Position numbers and translations under genes: made by a program
Notes under the pieces: generated by a model
Database searches by the model: none
What the model was told of the DNA's origin: nothing
The model's input: only the letters and a program-made list of their open reading frames with translations
NCBI GenBank assembly: GCA_037367355.1
Contig: CM074698.1
Span: forward strand, 3,968,001-4,032,000
Direction: 5' to 3'
Length of the DNA stretch: 64,000 bases
Source: Neoscytalidium dimidiatum
Taxonomy: Eukaryota > Ascomycota > Dothideomycetes > Botryosphaeriales > Botryosphaeriaceae
Part shown: piece by piece, positions 1 through 12,046 of the stretch
Layout of the letters: every line of letters starts with the position of its first letter
Numbering within the stretch: position 1 is the stretch's first letter

Positions 1-759
1 CCCCAGCGGGTTGAGGCAAGGTATGTGAGGTACAAGGCGTCGTGCTGTGGCTCTGGCTCTTTAAATGAGATCCCAGTTTTAAGAGATGTTCTTCGAAGCA
101 TTCGAGCCTGTCTTCAATTCTCTTCAACGCAGGATTGTCCTGCTGCACCGCAGATGAGATACCATCAATATCCTTTTGAATACTGTCGAAGTAAGCGAAA
201 ACGGAGGTGAAACTCCGCCCGTTCGTTCCGGCAAGCTGGGACAGTTGGCGGCTTTTCTCGCGTGTTTAGTAACTGTAACGAAACCGAGAGCTTCCGAGGT
301 CGGCACTTACGTTGCAATTTGAGCCAAGAGAGTGTCAAGGAAGCCTCTGTGCTCAGCCAAGGCACGCTTATGACGGATGATGCTCCGTTCAGACAAAGCT
401 TTCATCAATCTTGCTTTCAGGTGCCACTCTGAGGATTTGGGTTCATCAAACCTTCTCAGGAGGTCGTTAACCCATCTTGCGAAGGAGGTAAGGTCTGTGG
501 CCATTTCCGAGTGTTTTCTCTCAGCGAATTCCTTCACGCGCGGTCCTACGTCATCGTCACCGAGCTCATGCTTGATCAACGCGGAGAAATCGTCCAGAAC
601 GAATTTCAAGGACTCTACTTCCTCGCACAACTCTTTCAGCGCTTCGGGCGCGTCTCTGAAGCATTTCGCGAAACGGTACAAAGCCTTGCTGCTCTTACCG
701 GCAATCTCACCCAAAGTGGCGAGGCTGGCTGCAAGGCCAACGCCTGTGACGGGGTCCAT
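1..759 (-). CDS. Fungal STAND/NLR-type N-terminal domain protein (partial, runs off the left edge)
   Basis: The start is the ATG at 759-757, which opens with MDPVTGVGLAASLATLGEIA, a small hydrophobic segment. Exon 1 is 759-311, intron 310-252 (donor GTAAGT, acceptor AAAAG, 59 nt), and exon 2 runs from 251 off the window. The acceptor was chosen because only it restores the frame reading RQLSQLAGTNGRSF. The visible protein is mostly helical and charged. It resembles the N-terminal domain found in front of NACHT, NB-ARC or ankyrin modules in fungi (PF17111-like), a family linked to NLR-like receptors and heterokaryon incompatibility or programmed cell death. That link is family knowledge; no nucleotide-binding or repeat module is inside the window. 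Exon 2 ends in a Ser/His/Pro-rich stretch, so a short stand-alone protein is also possible. The family assignment is from memory of sequence style, not a search. Confidence 0.6.
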
Positions 760-2129
760 GAAGGAGCAACGGAAAACAGAAGAGCGAGGAAAGATCAAAT
801 TCGAATACTGATGGATAGATCGATAACATGCCTTTCTCGTGTGGGTATGAGGAGTGTGCCAGGTAAATAATCTGGCGGGCTGAGGCTGCGTGAAGATGAT
901 GCACGAGAGCCAGGCAGACACGACCATGATGACATCTGCCATGCAGCTGCAGAGGTGTGTGCGGGCGCTGCAGTCATTCGCAGAAAAGTAGCCTTGTGGA
1001 ACCTCACTTCTAGAACCGAGAGTGGCTTGTTGGACTTGCTAGTAAGCAGCCTGAGACACAGAGCATACTTATCGTTGCCTTGCATAGGCTGGGTGAGTAC
1101 GCGGTTTCGAAGACACCTTTCTCGGAGGTGCCTCCCAAGGTTTGATAGTCATCCGTACCGTTCCCGGTTTCGAACCGCTATGAACAATCTGTAAACATCA
1201 GCATACTCAACACCTAATTCAATACGCCCCACACGAGAACGCCTCATAACCAGAGACTCGAAAAGGAAGATAAGAAAATACAATACCCGTCACAATCCCG
1301 CCCACCTCGGTATAGACATCACAGCCCTCGGCTCCACCCTGCCTCTGCGTCCCCGGCTAAAAGAACATCCCATCGCTCAGAGGCCACAAACGGGAAACAT
1401 GGGCCCACTCTTCCCAAATATACTCCACGTCAAAATCCCCGCGTTGACCCGATCGCTCCCATACGTCCGGGTTACCCCGGAAAGCGTTGCGGGTAGTGAC
1501 CTCGGCTGAAGCCCGGAAAGGGGAAAACAAAGCACACCAGCGCCCAAAGGATTCCCGATCCATGTCGCCATTCTTCTCGCTAAGCAATTACGTATTGCCG
1601 CGCAACGCGAAATGCTCGCAATTGGTAAAAAGAGAGAGAGAGAGAGAGGAAAAGGAGAGAAGAGATAGCCAATGACGGTTTTGCTGTTACTCGTGCCTTG
1701 ATCAAGCTCTCGGGTCGGCGGCAGTTATGAAAGAGAGCACAAATGGTGCTCGTTATCTGTGCATAAATGCAGATTGACGTTCTATAGACGCTTTTCTCAT
1801 CGCCATTGCAGGAAGAGAAACGCCAGTCGTCGATACTCAGCGGGCTCGCTATCTCACTACCACTGGTCTATCGCTGTGTCAAAGAAACGAACTGCAAAAC
1901 GTCGAGAGAGAAAAATTGGGCAGCAGGCGAATAAAAGAAAATTACATCCACACCAAACGCCCTTCTCTCCATGGAAATGCAACTTCGCTATCATCATTCC
2001 ATTCCGTCCATTCACAAATCCACCCATCCACCTCCCTCGTTGATCTTCCGCCATGCCGTTCGCGCTGATAAGCAAGAAAACTGATCTCCACAAGCTCATC
2101 TAATTATCGCCTTCCCCGCGACCTATTTC
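760..2129. other. Intergenic region left of the deacetylase gene
   Basis: This stretch holds the upstream region of the STAND-type gene and the 3' flank of the deacetylase. A short (AG)n tract lies at about 1630-1648. A 68-codon minus-strand ORF (1563-1357) is listed only as a finding. I see no recognisable domain or RNA gene. Confidence 0.5.
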
Positions 2130-5100
2130 CTACTCTCCCCTACTCCTCTTCCCCGGGCTAACGCTGCCACTCCCCGCCCTCCTCGTCGGCGTGATCGTGA
2201 ACGTGCCCAACGGCGGACCCCTCGCGACACCGCCATGACCGGACGGACTCCTGATCGTCGGTGTGCTCCTCGGGTCCATGGCCGGCGCTGGCAGACTCGT
2301 ATGCCTGATGTTCTCCCTCCCACTCCCGTTCCCGCTACCACTCCCATCCGTGCTGCTGCCACCAGCGCTAGTCGGGCCGCTGCCGTTCCCGCTCCCGGCG
2401 CTGGTGGGCCCGCTGTTGCTATTCGAGGAGCTGTTGTCGAAGCCGCGGATGTTGCTACCGTGATGCGAGAATGCCGCCGAGGTGTTGGTGCTGAAGGCTT
2501 GGCGTTTGGCGGGGTGCTGGGCTGCTTCTTCGGCGGCGCGCAACTTTGCGGCTGCGGCTTGCTCCTCGCGCCACTCTTCCGTCTTCTGAAGGAGGACGTC
2601 GGTGACGGCATCGCGGTGCTCTTCGAGCATGTTGGAGAGGTCGCTGTGTGGGGAGCGGAGCACGTTGCCGTATTTCTTGCGGAGCTTGCGTTGGCGGGTG
2701 GGATCCCAAGCCGCATGGTTGTTTGCAACGAAAATGTGCGAGTACTTGATTAACAATAAGTCAGGACCGAGGATTGCGTTGGAATAGTTGAACTCACATC
2801 GTAGTACCAGTGACCGATATAATCATCCGTAAGCTTCTTGATAGACTGAAGGCTGTTCTCAGCAATGAAGGCGAAGATATGGTCCGTCTCTTTTGTACAG
2901 TCGTCTTTATCCCACCTGTCAGTCTCGTATACCAAACCAGTGGATAAATATTACTTGCCGTTTTCGCCCATCAGGTCGAGAATGCCCGAGTATGCTGCGC
3001 CCACGCCCATGAAGAACTTGTGGGTGTTTTCACCAAGTCTGTATCAATCAGTCAAGATTACCCATACTGCTTCTTTCATGGAACTCACGAGATGTAATTG
3101 TCCCATAAGTAGGTAGCCAGCTCCCGCGTTAAGAGACCCCTTGCATCATCGGAATCCGCATCAGCATACTCTGGGAGATCCTGAACAGAACTTTATTAGA
3201 AGCGTGGCGATCGGGGCTGAAAGTGTTCAAACTCACATTCGTGTCTGTGATATGCTCAGGAATATTGACATCTATGACCCCGAACCCATTCTTCACTGCC
3301 CACTCAACATAGGTCTTCGTGACGTCAGTCTTGATCAGGCATGTCAGCGCATACAAGCTAACTATTGGCTAATGAAACATACGACGAAGATGTTGTGAAG
3401 GTTAATTTTCTTGCTCCGGGGATCGGTCAGAGCATTAGTCTCGGGAGGTTCGTGGAAGATGACCAGAAGCGGGCGTTCTTCGGCAAAGTTGTGTCTGCTC
3501 TATATTAGGTGCATATCTTTCTGATCCCGTCGGCAGACTTACGTGGCTAGAACTTGTTTCTCGAATGATCTTGAAATCTTGTCGCGCAGAATGAAAAGCT
3601 CCGTCATTCTGTATTGGTTCCAGAAGTCCGTAGCATCGGCCTGCCGGACAATGTCATGTATCCGGCGCGCGTGAAGCGCGTTTGCTACAGCTCTGTTGTC
3701 GTGCTTGGGATACATGCACTTCCAATATCGAGACTGGTATCTCTTCACCAGCTCTACCGTGCTGAGACCTAGAGGTGACGGTTCGACTTCTTCCAGGCGA
3801 TCTGGAGGCTCTCCCATCAATGTTCTCGTAACTGCAACAGCTGACTTCGCAATCGATTGCAGGTTATAGCCACCTTCCAAGCAAACAACAATTTTGCCCT
3901 TTGCCAACGACATGAGCATATGTGTCATGTGTGCATAGCACGGGGGAGTGACAAAGCACTTCCCAAGCCTATCGCCGTCTGCAGCATCGAAACCGGCCGC
4001 CACAATGACGAGATCAGGATCAAACTCCTGTGCAATGGGCATGACGACCTGTTGGAAGGCAAACATGTAGTCGCCATCTCCCATGCCCTGGGAGCTCCAC
4101 GGAATGTTGACGTTCTTTCCTTCACCTGGTCCCTCACCGCAATGCGTGTGGTCGCCATAGTTGTTGCTTGGATAGAACGTGCCGTTCATGTGGACGTGTA
4201 TGGATATGTAAAGGACGTTCGGATCGTTGTAGAAAGCCCTTTGGACGCCGTTTCCGTGGTGGACATCCCAGTCCAGAATTAGAATCTTCCGACATTTGTC
4301 TGGAAAGTCTTGTTGGCAGACTCTGGCAGCAACGCTGACGTTGTTGAAGAAGCAGAAGCCTCCAGGTGCATCATGCTCAGCATGGTGTCCCGGCGGACGG
4401 ATTACTGCTACTGCATTCCTCACGTGCCCAGCAACAACGGCACGAGCTGCTTCAATAGCACCGCCAGCTGAAAGGCTTGCGCAGGAAAACGTAGCTGGGT
4501 GCAAATAAACCGAATCCATATCCGAAGCCATTTCATTAAGGGTCTCTTGCGAGAAGTCTCGAATCAAATGTCAGCAAGAGAGAAAGTGGAGGAAACCAAA
4601 GGACACGCAGCGCAGAACTTACTTTGGTATTCTCTGACCCGGGCATAGTGGTCTCTGGTATGGACCAAACAAATCTCTTCTTCTGTTGCGGGTCTCGCGT
4701 TTATTCTCCAAAGAGAAAAGTCCGGGTCAGGAACATGATGTGACGGCGTTTCTACCAAACCAGCTTCTGCAAGTTCGTTGAAGATCTCCATGATCCTGCG
4801 CGGGTCTTCAGGATGGATGTCATCCTCGCTCAACATGGCGTCGAGCGGTTCAGTGTGAAATCTCATCCGCACATCGTACACGAGGCCAGAACGCATCGAG
4901 CTGTAAGGCAACTTCTCAGATTTTGGTTTGGGGGCATCAATGACCACCATGACTCTTTGGCGGTACTTTGGCGTTGTGATGGCTGTTGCGTCGTCAGAGC
5001 TGTCCTCCGAGACAGAGGTAGAATCGCCCTCAATCATAGGTTCACCAGCAGGCTCGGTGAATGGCCCAAATGTTGGGTCATGGGGCGACGATGGTGACTG

Positions 5101-5238
5101 CCTGCCATCTTTCACAGGCGGCGGGGCAGTGAAGCTGATGAGGGACGGGTTCACAGTCTCGTTCGTGCCATTCGGCGGCTCGGTCGGCCTCAGGGATGAA
5201 CCGTCGTTGCCGACGTAGATATCGTCGTCCAGGTTCAT
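2130..5238 (-). CDS. hda1: Class II histone deacetylase, Hda1/Clr3 type, with C-terminal Arb2 domain
   Basis: Zinc-dependent lysine deacetylase acting on histone tails in the nucleus. Eight exons: 5238-4623, 4557-3543, 3494-3383, 3329-3237, 3180-3089, 3038-2959, 2904-2798, 2744-2130, giving 909 residues in frame throughout. The catalytic domain lies mainly in exon 2. It shows RPPGHHAEHDAPGG (His-His pair near residues 263-264), LDWDVHHGNG (about 300-308), AAGFDAADGD (about 392-401) and LEGGYN, so the zinc ligands and catalytic His residues look intact. Exons 3-8 encode the Arb2-like alpha/beta domain (LLVIFHEPPE, GVIDVNIPEH, HIFAFIAENSL, VANNHAAWD), the Hda1/Clr3 hallmark. The tail is Ser/Gly/Asn-rich low complexity. 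The N-terminus (about 1-100) is acidic and disordered. Intron 6 appears to use a GC donor. The symbol is by homology; class is secure, ortholog naming (Hda1, Clr3, HdaA) is inference. Confidence 0.95.
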
Positions 5239-5390
5239 GGTCAGAGCGACGCAAGAGCCAGGAGTAATTAAGCTGGAATGAGGCCGGTCATCGATGCATG
5301 GTCAGACGGCAAGGTTACTTGCACAATATCAGCATCATTATGACTAGCAGATCGGCCAAGAGAAATCCGAGCGAGAGTGCGATGCGCCAA

Positions 5391-5441
5391 CTAGGAATAG
5401 GAGAGGATAATATCAGGGATGACAAAAGACAAGGGACTTAC
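5391..5441 (-). promoter_or_regulatory. Possible 5'UTR intron of the deacetylase gene
   Basis: On the minus strand a good donor, GTAAGTCCC, begins at 5441 and the acceptor ATTCCTAG ends at 5391, about 150 nt upstream of the start codon. Several ATGs lie between this site and the start and would be upstream ORFs if the leader is transcribed. No clear CTRAY branch point is visible, so confidence is low. Confidence 0.35.
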
Positions 5442-6494
5442 CCACGATCGTTGGGGAGAAGGACGTGAGGGCGCGCTAGAGGAGAGGTGAACGGAACGGA
5501 AAGCTAGGGGAAAGAAAGGCGTTGTATGTTACAAAGCAGAAGGTGAAAAGAGGGAGAAAGAGGCGCTAACTCAGGTCGATTAGCGAGCGAATAAGGCAGC
5601 TAGATAGCAACAATAGGTGGGTTTATAGCGGTGCCCAATGCATAACATGTTCAGCCAGGTGATGCTGCAAGCTGGCTGCGGCTGGCGGACGGCTGCTACG
5701 GCGCGCGCGGACGCACGTGTTGCAGAGCATGTGATTGGTTCCAAGAAGGTGGCATGGGGCATCTCACCTTCTTCCCGTAAAGTGACAGAGTTGTCTAGGC
5801 TTCAGCAGTGATGTTTGGGGGTGCGCGGATGGGGTAGGCAAGAAGGTGTTGCGACGACCATCGTTGGCCTGGAACCGAAGTACTAAGCTTCCTATCGATA
5901 AGCCCACTAGTCCGCTTTGGGTCAAGCATCATGAACTGTGGTGTAGACTCATTCGGATCTTATTGTTTGTAGTCTTCTGTACAGTCGCAAAATAGGTAAG
6001 TTCGCTGGGCCGTGAGCTTCTGGAGACACCTCGGACAACCGGCTCCATTTTTAAGTCGAGAGTCCATCATAGATCGACGTGCATCGCAATCGGCATGCAC
6101 CTTGAAGGCCGTGCTCTAGGAGCTCTCAAGACAAGACATGAACATTCTATTCAACCATATTTGATAGAACTTTAGAAAGGTTGCCTTCCTGCAAAATACA
6201 CCTTGCTGTCCGCACCGAGACTGTTCCTTCAGTGGCATTCATCCACTTAACATGATCTTGTGGCTATTGACGCAGTTGGCATGGAGCAGTCTCACCTCCA
6301 CATCCCTTTAAAACTCACGAGCAAAGCTGGATGAAGGTGCCAAAAAAAAAAGTCATCAATTTTCCTGTCTATACATGTGTTCCGCCCTTATCCTCATCAT
6401 TGGTCATGCCGAAGCTATTATGCTTGTTTTTCTCCCATCCAGAGCTCGCCTCCTACAAGCGACTCCGATTTTCGCTGGTCTCTTTTCCAGAGAT
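5442..6494. other. Intergenic region between the deacetylase and GAPDH genes
   Basis: Both flanking genes are on the minus strand, so this interval must hold the deacetylase promoter and the GAPDH 3' end. It contains no ORF with recognisable domains. A run of nine adenines lies near 6342-6350, just beyond the GAPDH stop. Confidence 0.5.
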
Positions 6495-7774
<1,280 letters not shown>

Positions 7775-7786
7775 GGTTGCTAGGTT

Positions 7787-7875
7787 CTGTTGAGCCTGAC
7801 GTCAGCAGCTGCAGGGCGGAGTGCTGTAACGAAGACCAAAGGCCAGCACGAGCAAGGGCGAGGCAGGGAGCTTAC
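7787..7875 (-). promoter_or_regulatory. 5'UTR intron of the GAPDH gene
   Basis: Reading the minus strand, CCCAA is followed by the donor GTAAGC at 7875. A branch-like GCTGACG and the acceptor CTCAACAG ending at 7787 follow, only 12 nt before the ATG. The 89-nt length and the CT-rich leader upstream fit a strongly expressed fungal gpd promoter. Inferred from motifs only. Confidence 0.6.
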
Positions 7876-10226
7876 TTGGGAATAAGTAATGGGTGGTGTA
7901 GTAGGTTTGCTGGATGGGAGGAGGAAGGTTGCTGCAGAGAAGAACTCGGCGGCGTTGGCGGGGCAGGCAGACTATTTGAAGGGCAGCTGTTGGGAGACTG
8001 AGCGAAGTGGGGGGTCTGCACTTGTGCGTTCTGGGCGTTCTGCTGTAAATTACCTGGTGATTTTATGACGAAATTCGCGCTGGATAATTTTATGCACCCG
8101 CGTCGTGCTACACAGACTCCTGGTGGTCTCTGTGATTCTTTAGTCGCAACTGATGTCACGATCGTCTGCTCCCCGCACTGCCGCAGACGCTGCCAGTCCT
8201 CGGAACTGGACTGGGGCAGAAGCGCAGCTCGCGCGCCCGGTTCCGACTTTGCCCGTCCGCCCCCGTAAAGTACTCGCAGCGCCTGCCGACCGTACACTAA
8301 GTATCGTAACGCCCGGCGAATACAGGCAAAACGTTGGCGCATGCACAAAAACTCAGCCCTTTGACGACAGCGTTTCCTTAGCTGCTATCGCTGCGATTTC
8401 GCTGCAGCTTATTCAATGGAATCCCATGCGTATCGCGTCAGCCCCACCGAAATTTCGAGCGTCTAGCCTCAGGCAGGCCACCGTCGAATGTCATGGCCTG
8501 CTCGACCAACGTGTATCGCTGGTCTGACATAGTATGAGAGCCCACTCATCGGCCCGGTAATCTGAGGCCCAGCGCAGCCCGCGCTCGATGAGTCGAAACA
8601 TCACCGCATCGAGCACGAATCCTGTCTCGGATATGCGGGCTGAGCCGCACTCCGACACCAAGAAAAGAGCGCAGGTAACGAGATGCAGTTAGCATGTCAG
8701 ATCACTGCCTCGCCGCTGTCGGCCGTCTGGTAAGATTCATAAGCCTGTCGCCTTGCCACACACCCCAACCGTCGCGCCGGGGCATCCGGCCAGCCCTGCT
8801 GTAACGCTGGTCACTTCTTGGATGGTCGAAGGCGCAGAGAACCGTGGCACTGACAGCAGCGGCACAGCGGGATGCCTTCCGGAGTTGCGGAGCCACGCCG
8901 CTGCCACCGCGACGTTGAGCGGGCCGACAGCCTTGTTGGGAGCACTTCTTAACACACCAAGAGTTGGAATGGGACTTGGCCGTGTTTGGAGGGGAAGTCA
9001 GTTGTAGAAAGGGCGAGGGCAGATATGCTGGTACGTTTTGTTCTGTCCGCGCTGGTTTTACCTTCTTCACAGACGCCGATCCCACCTGCACACCATGTTT
9101 TCTTTTGCAAATCCCGCGCCCGTCAATGGCTGAGGGCCTGTTCCTCGCTATCATCAGCCACCAACGTCAAGTCATGCCGTCGCTACTGTCCCACGTCTCT
9201 CTCCCCAATTCTACGCGGGCAGAAACCGCATGACGGACGAGCCGATGCGATAAGGCAAGGGATCTTCGGCCGTCGGCGAGTTCTCGCAAAGCGTGACGGG
9301 AAAACATGAACAACAACACTCCGCGGTGCGGTCACGGCGGTCAGCCTCATTCGGGCGTGGGATATTTCTGGGGACCTGCACATGCGGCAATGAGTGGTGG
9401 AAGTCCAGTTTGACTCTGTTGCGCCAGCACAGGCGGCACCCCAAAAGCCTCCGAGCCGCGCAAGAATTTTCCTCTGGTTGCCGATTACGGAGATTCGAAA
9501 AAGATGTTATATGCCACCAGGTGCTGCCGCGCGGCAGAGGCAATAGACTGCCACAACACCATCCTTGCATGTATAGCATTTGCATTCTCACATTTTTTGA
9601 ACGAGACGGTGGGTGCCAGGCTTAGGTAGCTGGCGAATCAGAGCTTCCCTTTTGGTAATGCGGCAATGGATCTGACCGCAGCTCCAGAGCTGCTGGACTT
9701 TTCAAAGAGCCAAATTGTGGAATTGTTCGCAACTGCACATACATCTCTTTGGGCACTCTAAAGCTTGTTTGCACATGGTACCTGGATGGCGTGAGAAGTT
9801 GAGAATTACGATGATGGGCTCCTGCTGCAGCTAAACCGCATTTGCCAGCTCTCTGCCGCGCCTCTGATTGGTCGGCCGGGCTGTCCGTCTGGAGCCACAC
9901 CACAGCGCGGCAGAGTCGCAGTCCTAGGCTGGGGGATAGTGTGACTCCACTGAATTCTGCAGTGAGCAGCGTGCGGCACAGCAGAGCCATTGGCCGCTTG
10001 TCTGGAGGATTTTGGGCGTTGTCGTTCACGGCTCGCAGCACGCTCGGGACTAGCCGTGGCGTGAGACGTCCATTTTCTGTTCCATCCACGCGAACCCTCA
10101 TCATCGTACACCAGCCCAGCTGCAATCAACCACCCAACGTCAATTGGCCCGCCGTCGTGAGCCCCACGGCTGCAGACGAACCCTCTCCTTCGGTTTCTGT
10201 GCAACTCTCCACTCCACTCCGCCACA
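7876..10226. other. 2.3-kb intergenic region, divergent GAPDH and COX5 promoters
   Basis: The left part is the GAPDH promoter and the right part the COX5 promoter. Several overlapping ORFs of 80-167 codons occur on both strands, but none shows a domain, splice continuity or biased codon use. I call no gene here. Confidence 0.5.
9867..10147 (+). promoter_or_regulatory. Three inverted CCAAT boxes upstream of COX5
   Basis: ATTGG (CCAAT on the minus strand) occurs at 9867-9871, 9989-9993 and 10143-10147, all within 360 bp of the COX5 start. The fungal CCAAT-binding (HAP) complex is known to activate respiratory genes, so the sites are plausible. The pentamer is common, however, and function is inference. 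Confidence 0.35.
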
Positions 10227-10975
10227 ATGCTGCGCTCCAGCATCGCCCGCGCCGCCAGCTCGGCTCCCTCGGTCGCCCGCCCTGCCTTCCGCGCGCCCAA
10301 GCTCGCCCAAGCTGTCTGCGCCCAGCAGCAGTCCCGCCAGGCCCACGCCATCTCGAACCCGACTCTGGCCGACATTGAGAAGCGATGGGAGCAGATGCCT
10401 CCCCAGGAGCAGGCCGAGCTGTGGATGGCCTTGAGGGACCGCATGAAGGTTGACTGGAAGGAGCTGACCCTGCAGGAGAAGAGGGCCGGTACGTACGATT
10501 GAGGATTCGAGGATGAGGGGAAAGGGCCGCTGTTGTTGATGAACCTGCTCTGCGATGCGATGTCGATGTCGATGCGCTCGCCGACGTGCCCGCTGCACCT
10601 CTCTGTCCACGATAAACACCATCCGCTGACCCGATCGTGCGATAGCTTACTGGATTGCCTTTGGCCCCCACGGTCCCCGCGCTCTTCCCCCGCCTGACGA
10701 GGGCAAGAAGGTCTTCCTGTACACGCTGCTCGGTGTCGGTGCCGCCGGCGCGCTCTTCGCCCTCACCCGCGTCTTCGCCGGCCCGCCGCCCAAGACCATG
10801 ACCAAGGAGTACCAAGAGGCTTCCGAGGAGTACCTCAAGGTACAGATCCTGCCGAATCTGAATTTTCCTAGTGAACGCGATGAGCTGACCCGTCGAACAG
10901 TCGCAAGGTTCCGAGCCCATCACCGGCTACAAGGGTATGCTCGTCCAGAGCAAGCCTGGCCCCAAGGAGGAGTAA
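10227..10975 (+). CDS. cox5: Cytochrome c oxidase subunit IV family (fungal Cox5), mitochondrial
   Basis: Nuclear-encoded subunit of respiratory complex IV in the mitochondrial inner membrane. Exons 10227-10488, 10646-10839 and 10901-10975 give 176 residues. Residues 1-40 are rich in Arg, Ala and Ser with no acidic residue (MLRSSIARAASSAPSVARP), a typical matrix presequence. The mature part begins near AHAISNPTLADIEKRWEQMP and continues EQAELWMALRDRMKVDWKELTLQEKRAAYWIAF across the first junction, the family core. One membrane helix follows (VFLYTLLGVGAAGALFALTR), then PPKTMTKEYQEASEEYLK and a short tail ending GPKEE. Intron phases agree (1, then 0). It is a single gene here, with no sign of a paired isoform as in budding yeast Cox5a/Cox5b. 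Confidence 0.93.
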
Positions 10976-12046
10976 TTTCATCGCTTCGGTCAACAGGAGC
11001 AAGTTACGGTGGTCGAAATAGCACACAGTCCCAGTTTCTTTTGTTGAATGTGACAATATCGAAAGGGTTGGCAGCATGTCTGGTTGGAAGGTGGCCGGTC
11101 TGGAGCTGGGCCGGCCCTGAGAATTCTCATGCCGCTGTACAGAAAATAGAAGAGGCATTGCTTGATACCACGGTCCCATTGGCTTTTGAGCTTGCCTGCT
11201 GTGTACGTGTCCGACCTCGAGAGAGCTGCCAACAACGCGTAAGGGCTCGAGACGATAAGATGGGCATGAGAGGCTCCAGAGCTCGTTCCCAGCGTGGTTC
11301 AAATGGATGGCTGGAAGCCTTGCTCCACTCCCTGCTGCTGCAGTAGCCATCGTATGACCCGCGACAGCTATGTGCTTTCCTTTTGAAACATGACATCACA
11401 TGAAGCGCTATAGAGTGCAGCAGCCCTGCCTTAACGCGCGACCGCTGCGGGCAGGATACTCTACAGCGGGCACAAAATCCCGCTCTTCTTGGAGCCCAGC
11501 GAATCCGACGTTCTGCTTATGTAGTCAAATGACTGCAGCCCTATAAGCTGCACTGTCTCAGCTCAGTGTCGTCCCACCCGCAGTCAGACGGCCGCCGATG
11601 GAAGAGGGCCAGCAAAGTTTTGTCTGCCGCCGGAGCTCAGCGGGGCTTTCAATTGTGGTCTGCACATTTGTCACTACGTACAGACCAGTATTCAGATTGA
11701 TAAGATGCTGGGCTATGCAAGATGCGGTGGTGCAAGTCTCAGGCCATTGCATCCCGCCTACTTGGTGACGCATCGAGCTCAAGCTCTAGCGCCACGGCCC
11801 ACTTCCCGCAACACCCAAACCACCCACGCTATCACTCGTACCTGCTCAGATTTCCCGACCTTCCCACCGCCCGCGATGCTTTGAGGCACAGCAGAGATGC
11901 CTTAGGCCATGTGCCTGTTTGACGCCTTGACCACCGCTCACTAGAACCCTGCCCGACATATCCATCCCCGCGCCAACCAGCAACTGCAGCCGCAGCCGCA
12001 GCCGCGCCGCGAACTACGCCGCATCCCCAACCTCCGGACGAAACGA
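10976..12046. other. Intergenic region between COX5 and the orphan gene
   Basis: Holds the COX5 3' end and the promoter of the next plus-strand gene. ORFs of 66-160 codons on the minus strand near 10868-11399 show no domain. No RNA gene or repeat was recognised. Confidence 0.5.

Noticed and set aside
1090..1200. TTCGAA-containing hairpin-like stretch resembling a tRNA T-loop
   Set aside because: The five-base T-stem does not pair and no D or anticodon arm could be placed. No tRNA in the window passed this check by eye.
8702..9625. Overlapping ORFs between GAPDH and COX5
   Set aside because: No domain, no consistent codon bias and competing frames on both strands; treated as non-coding.
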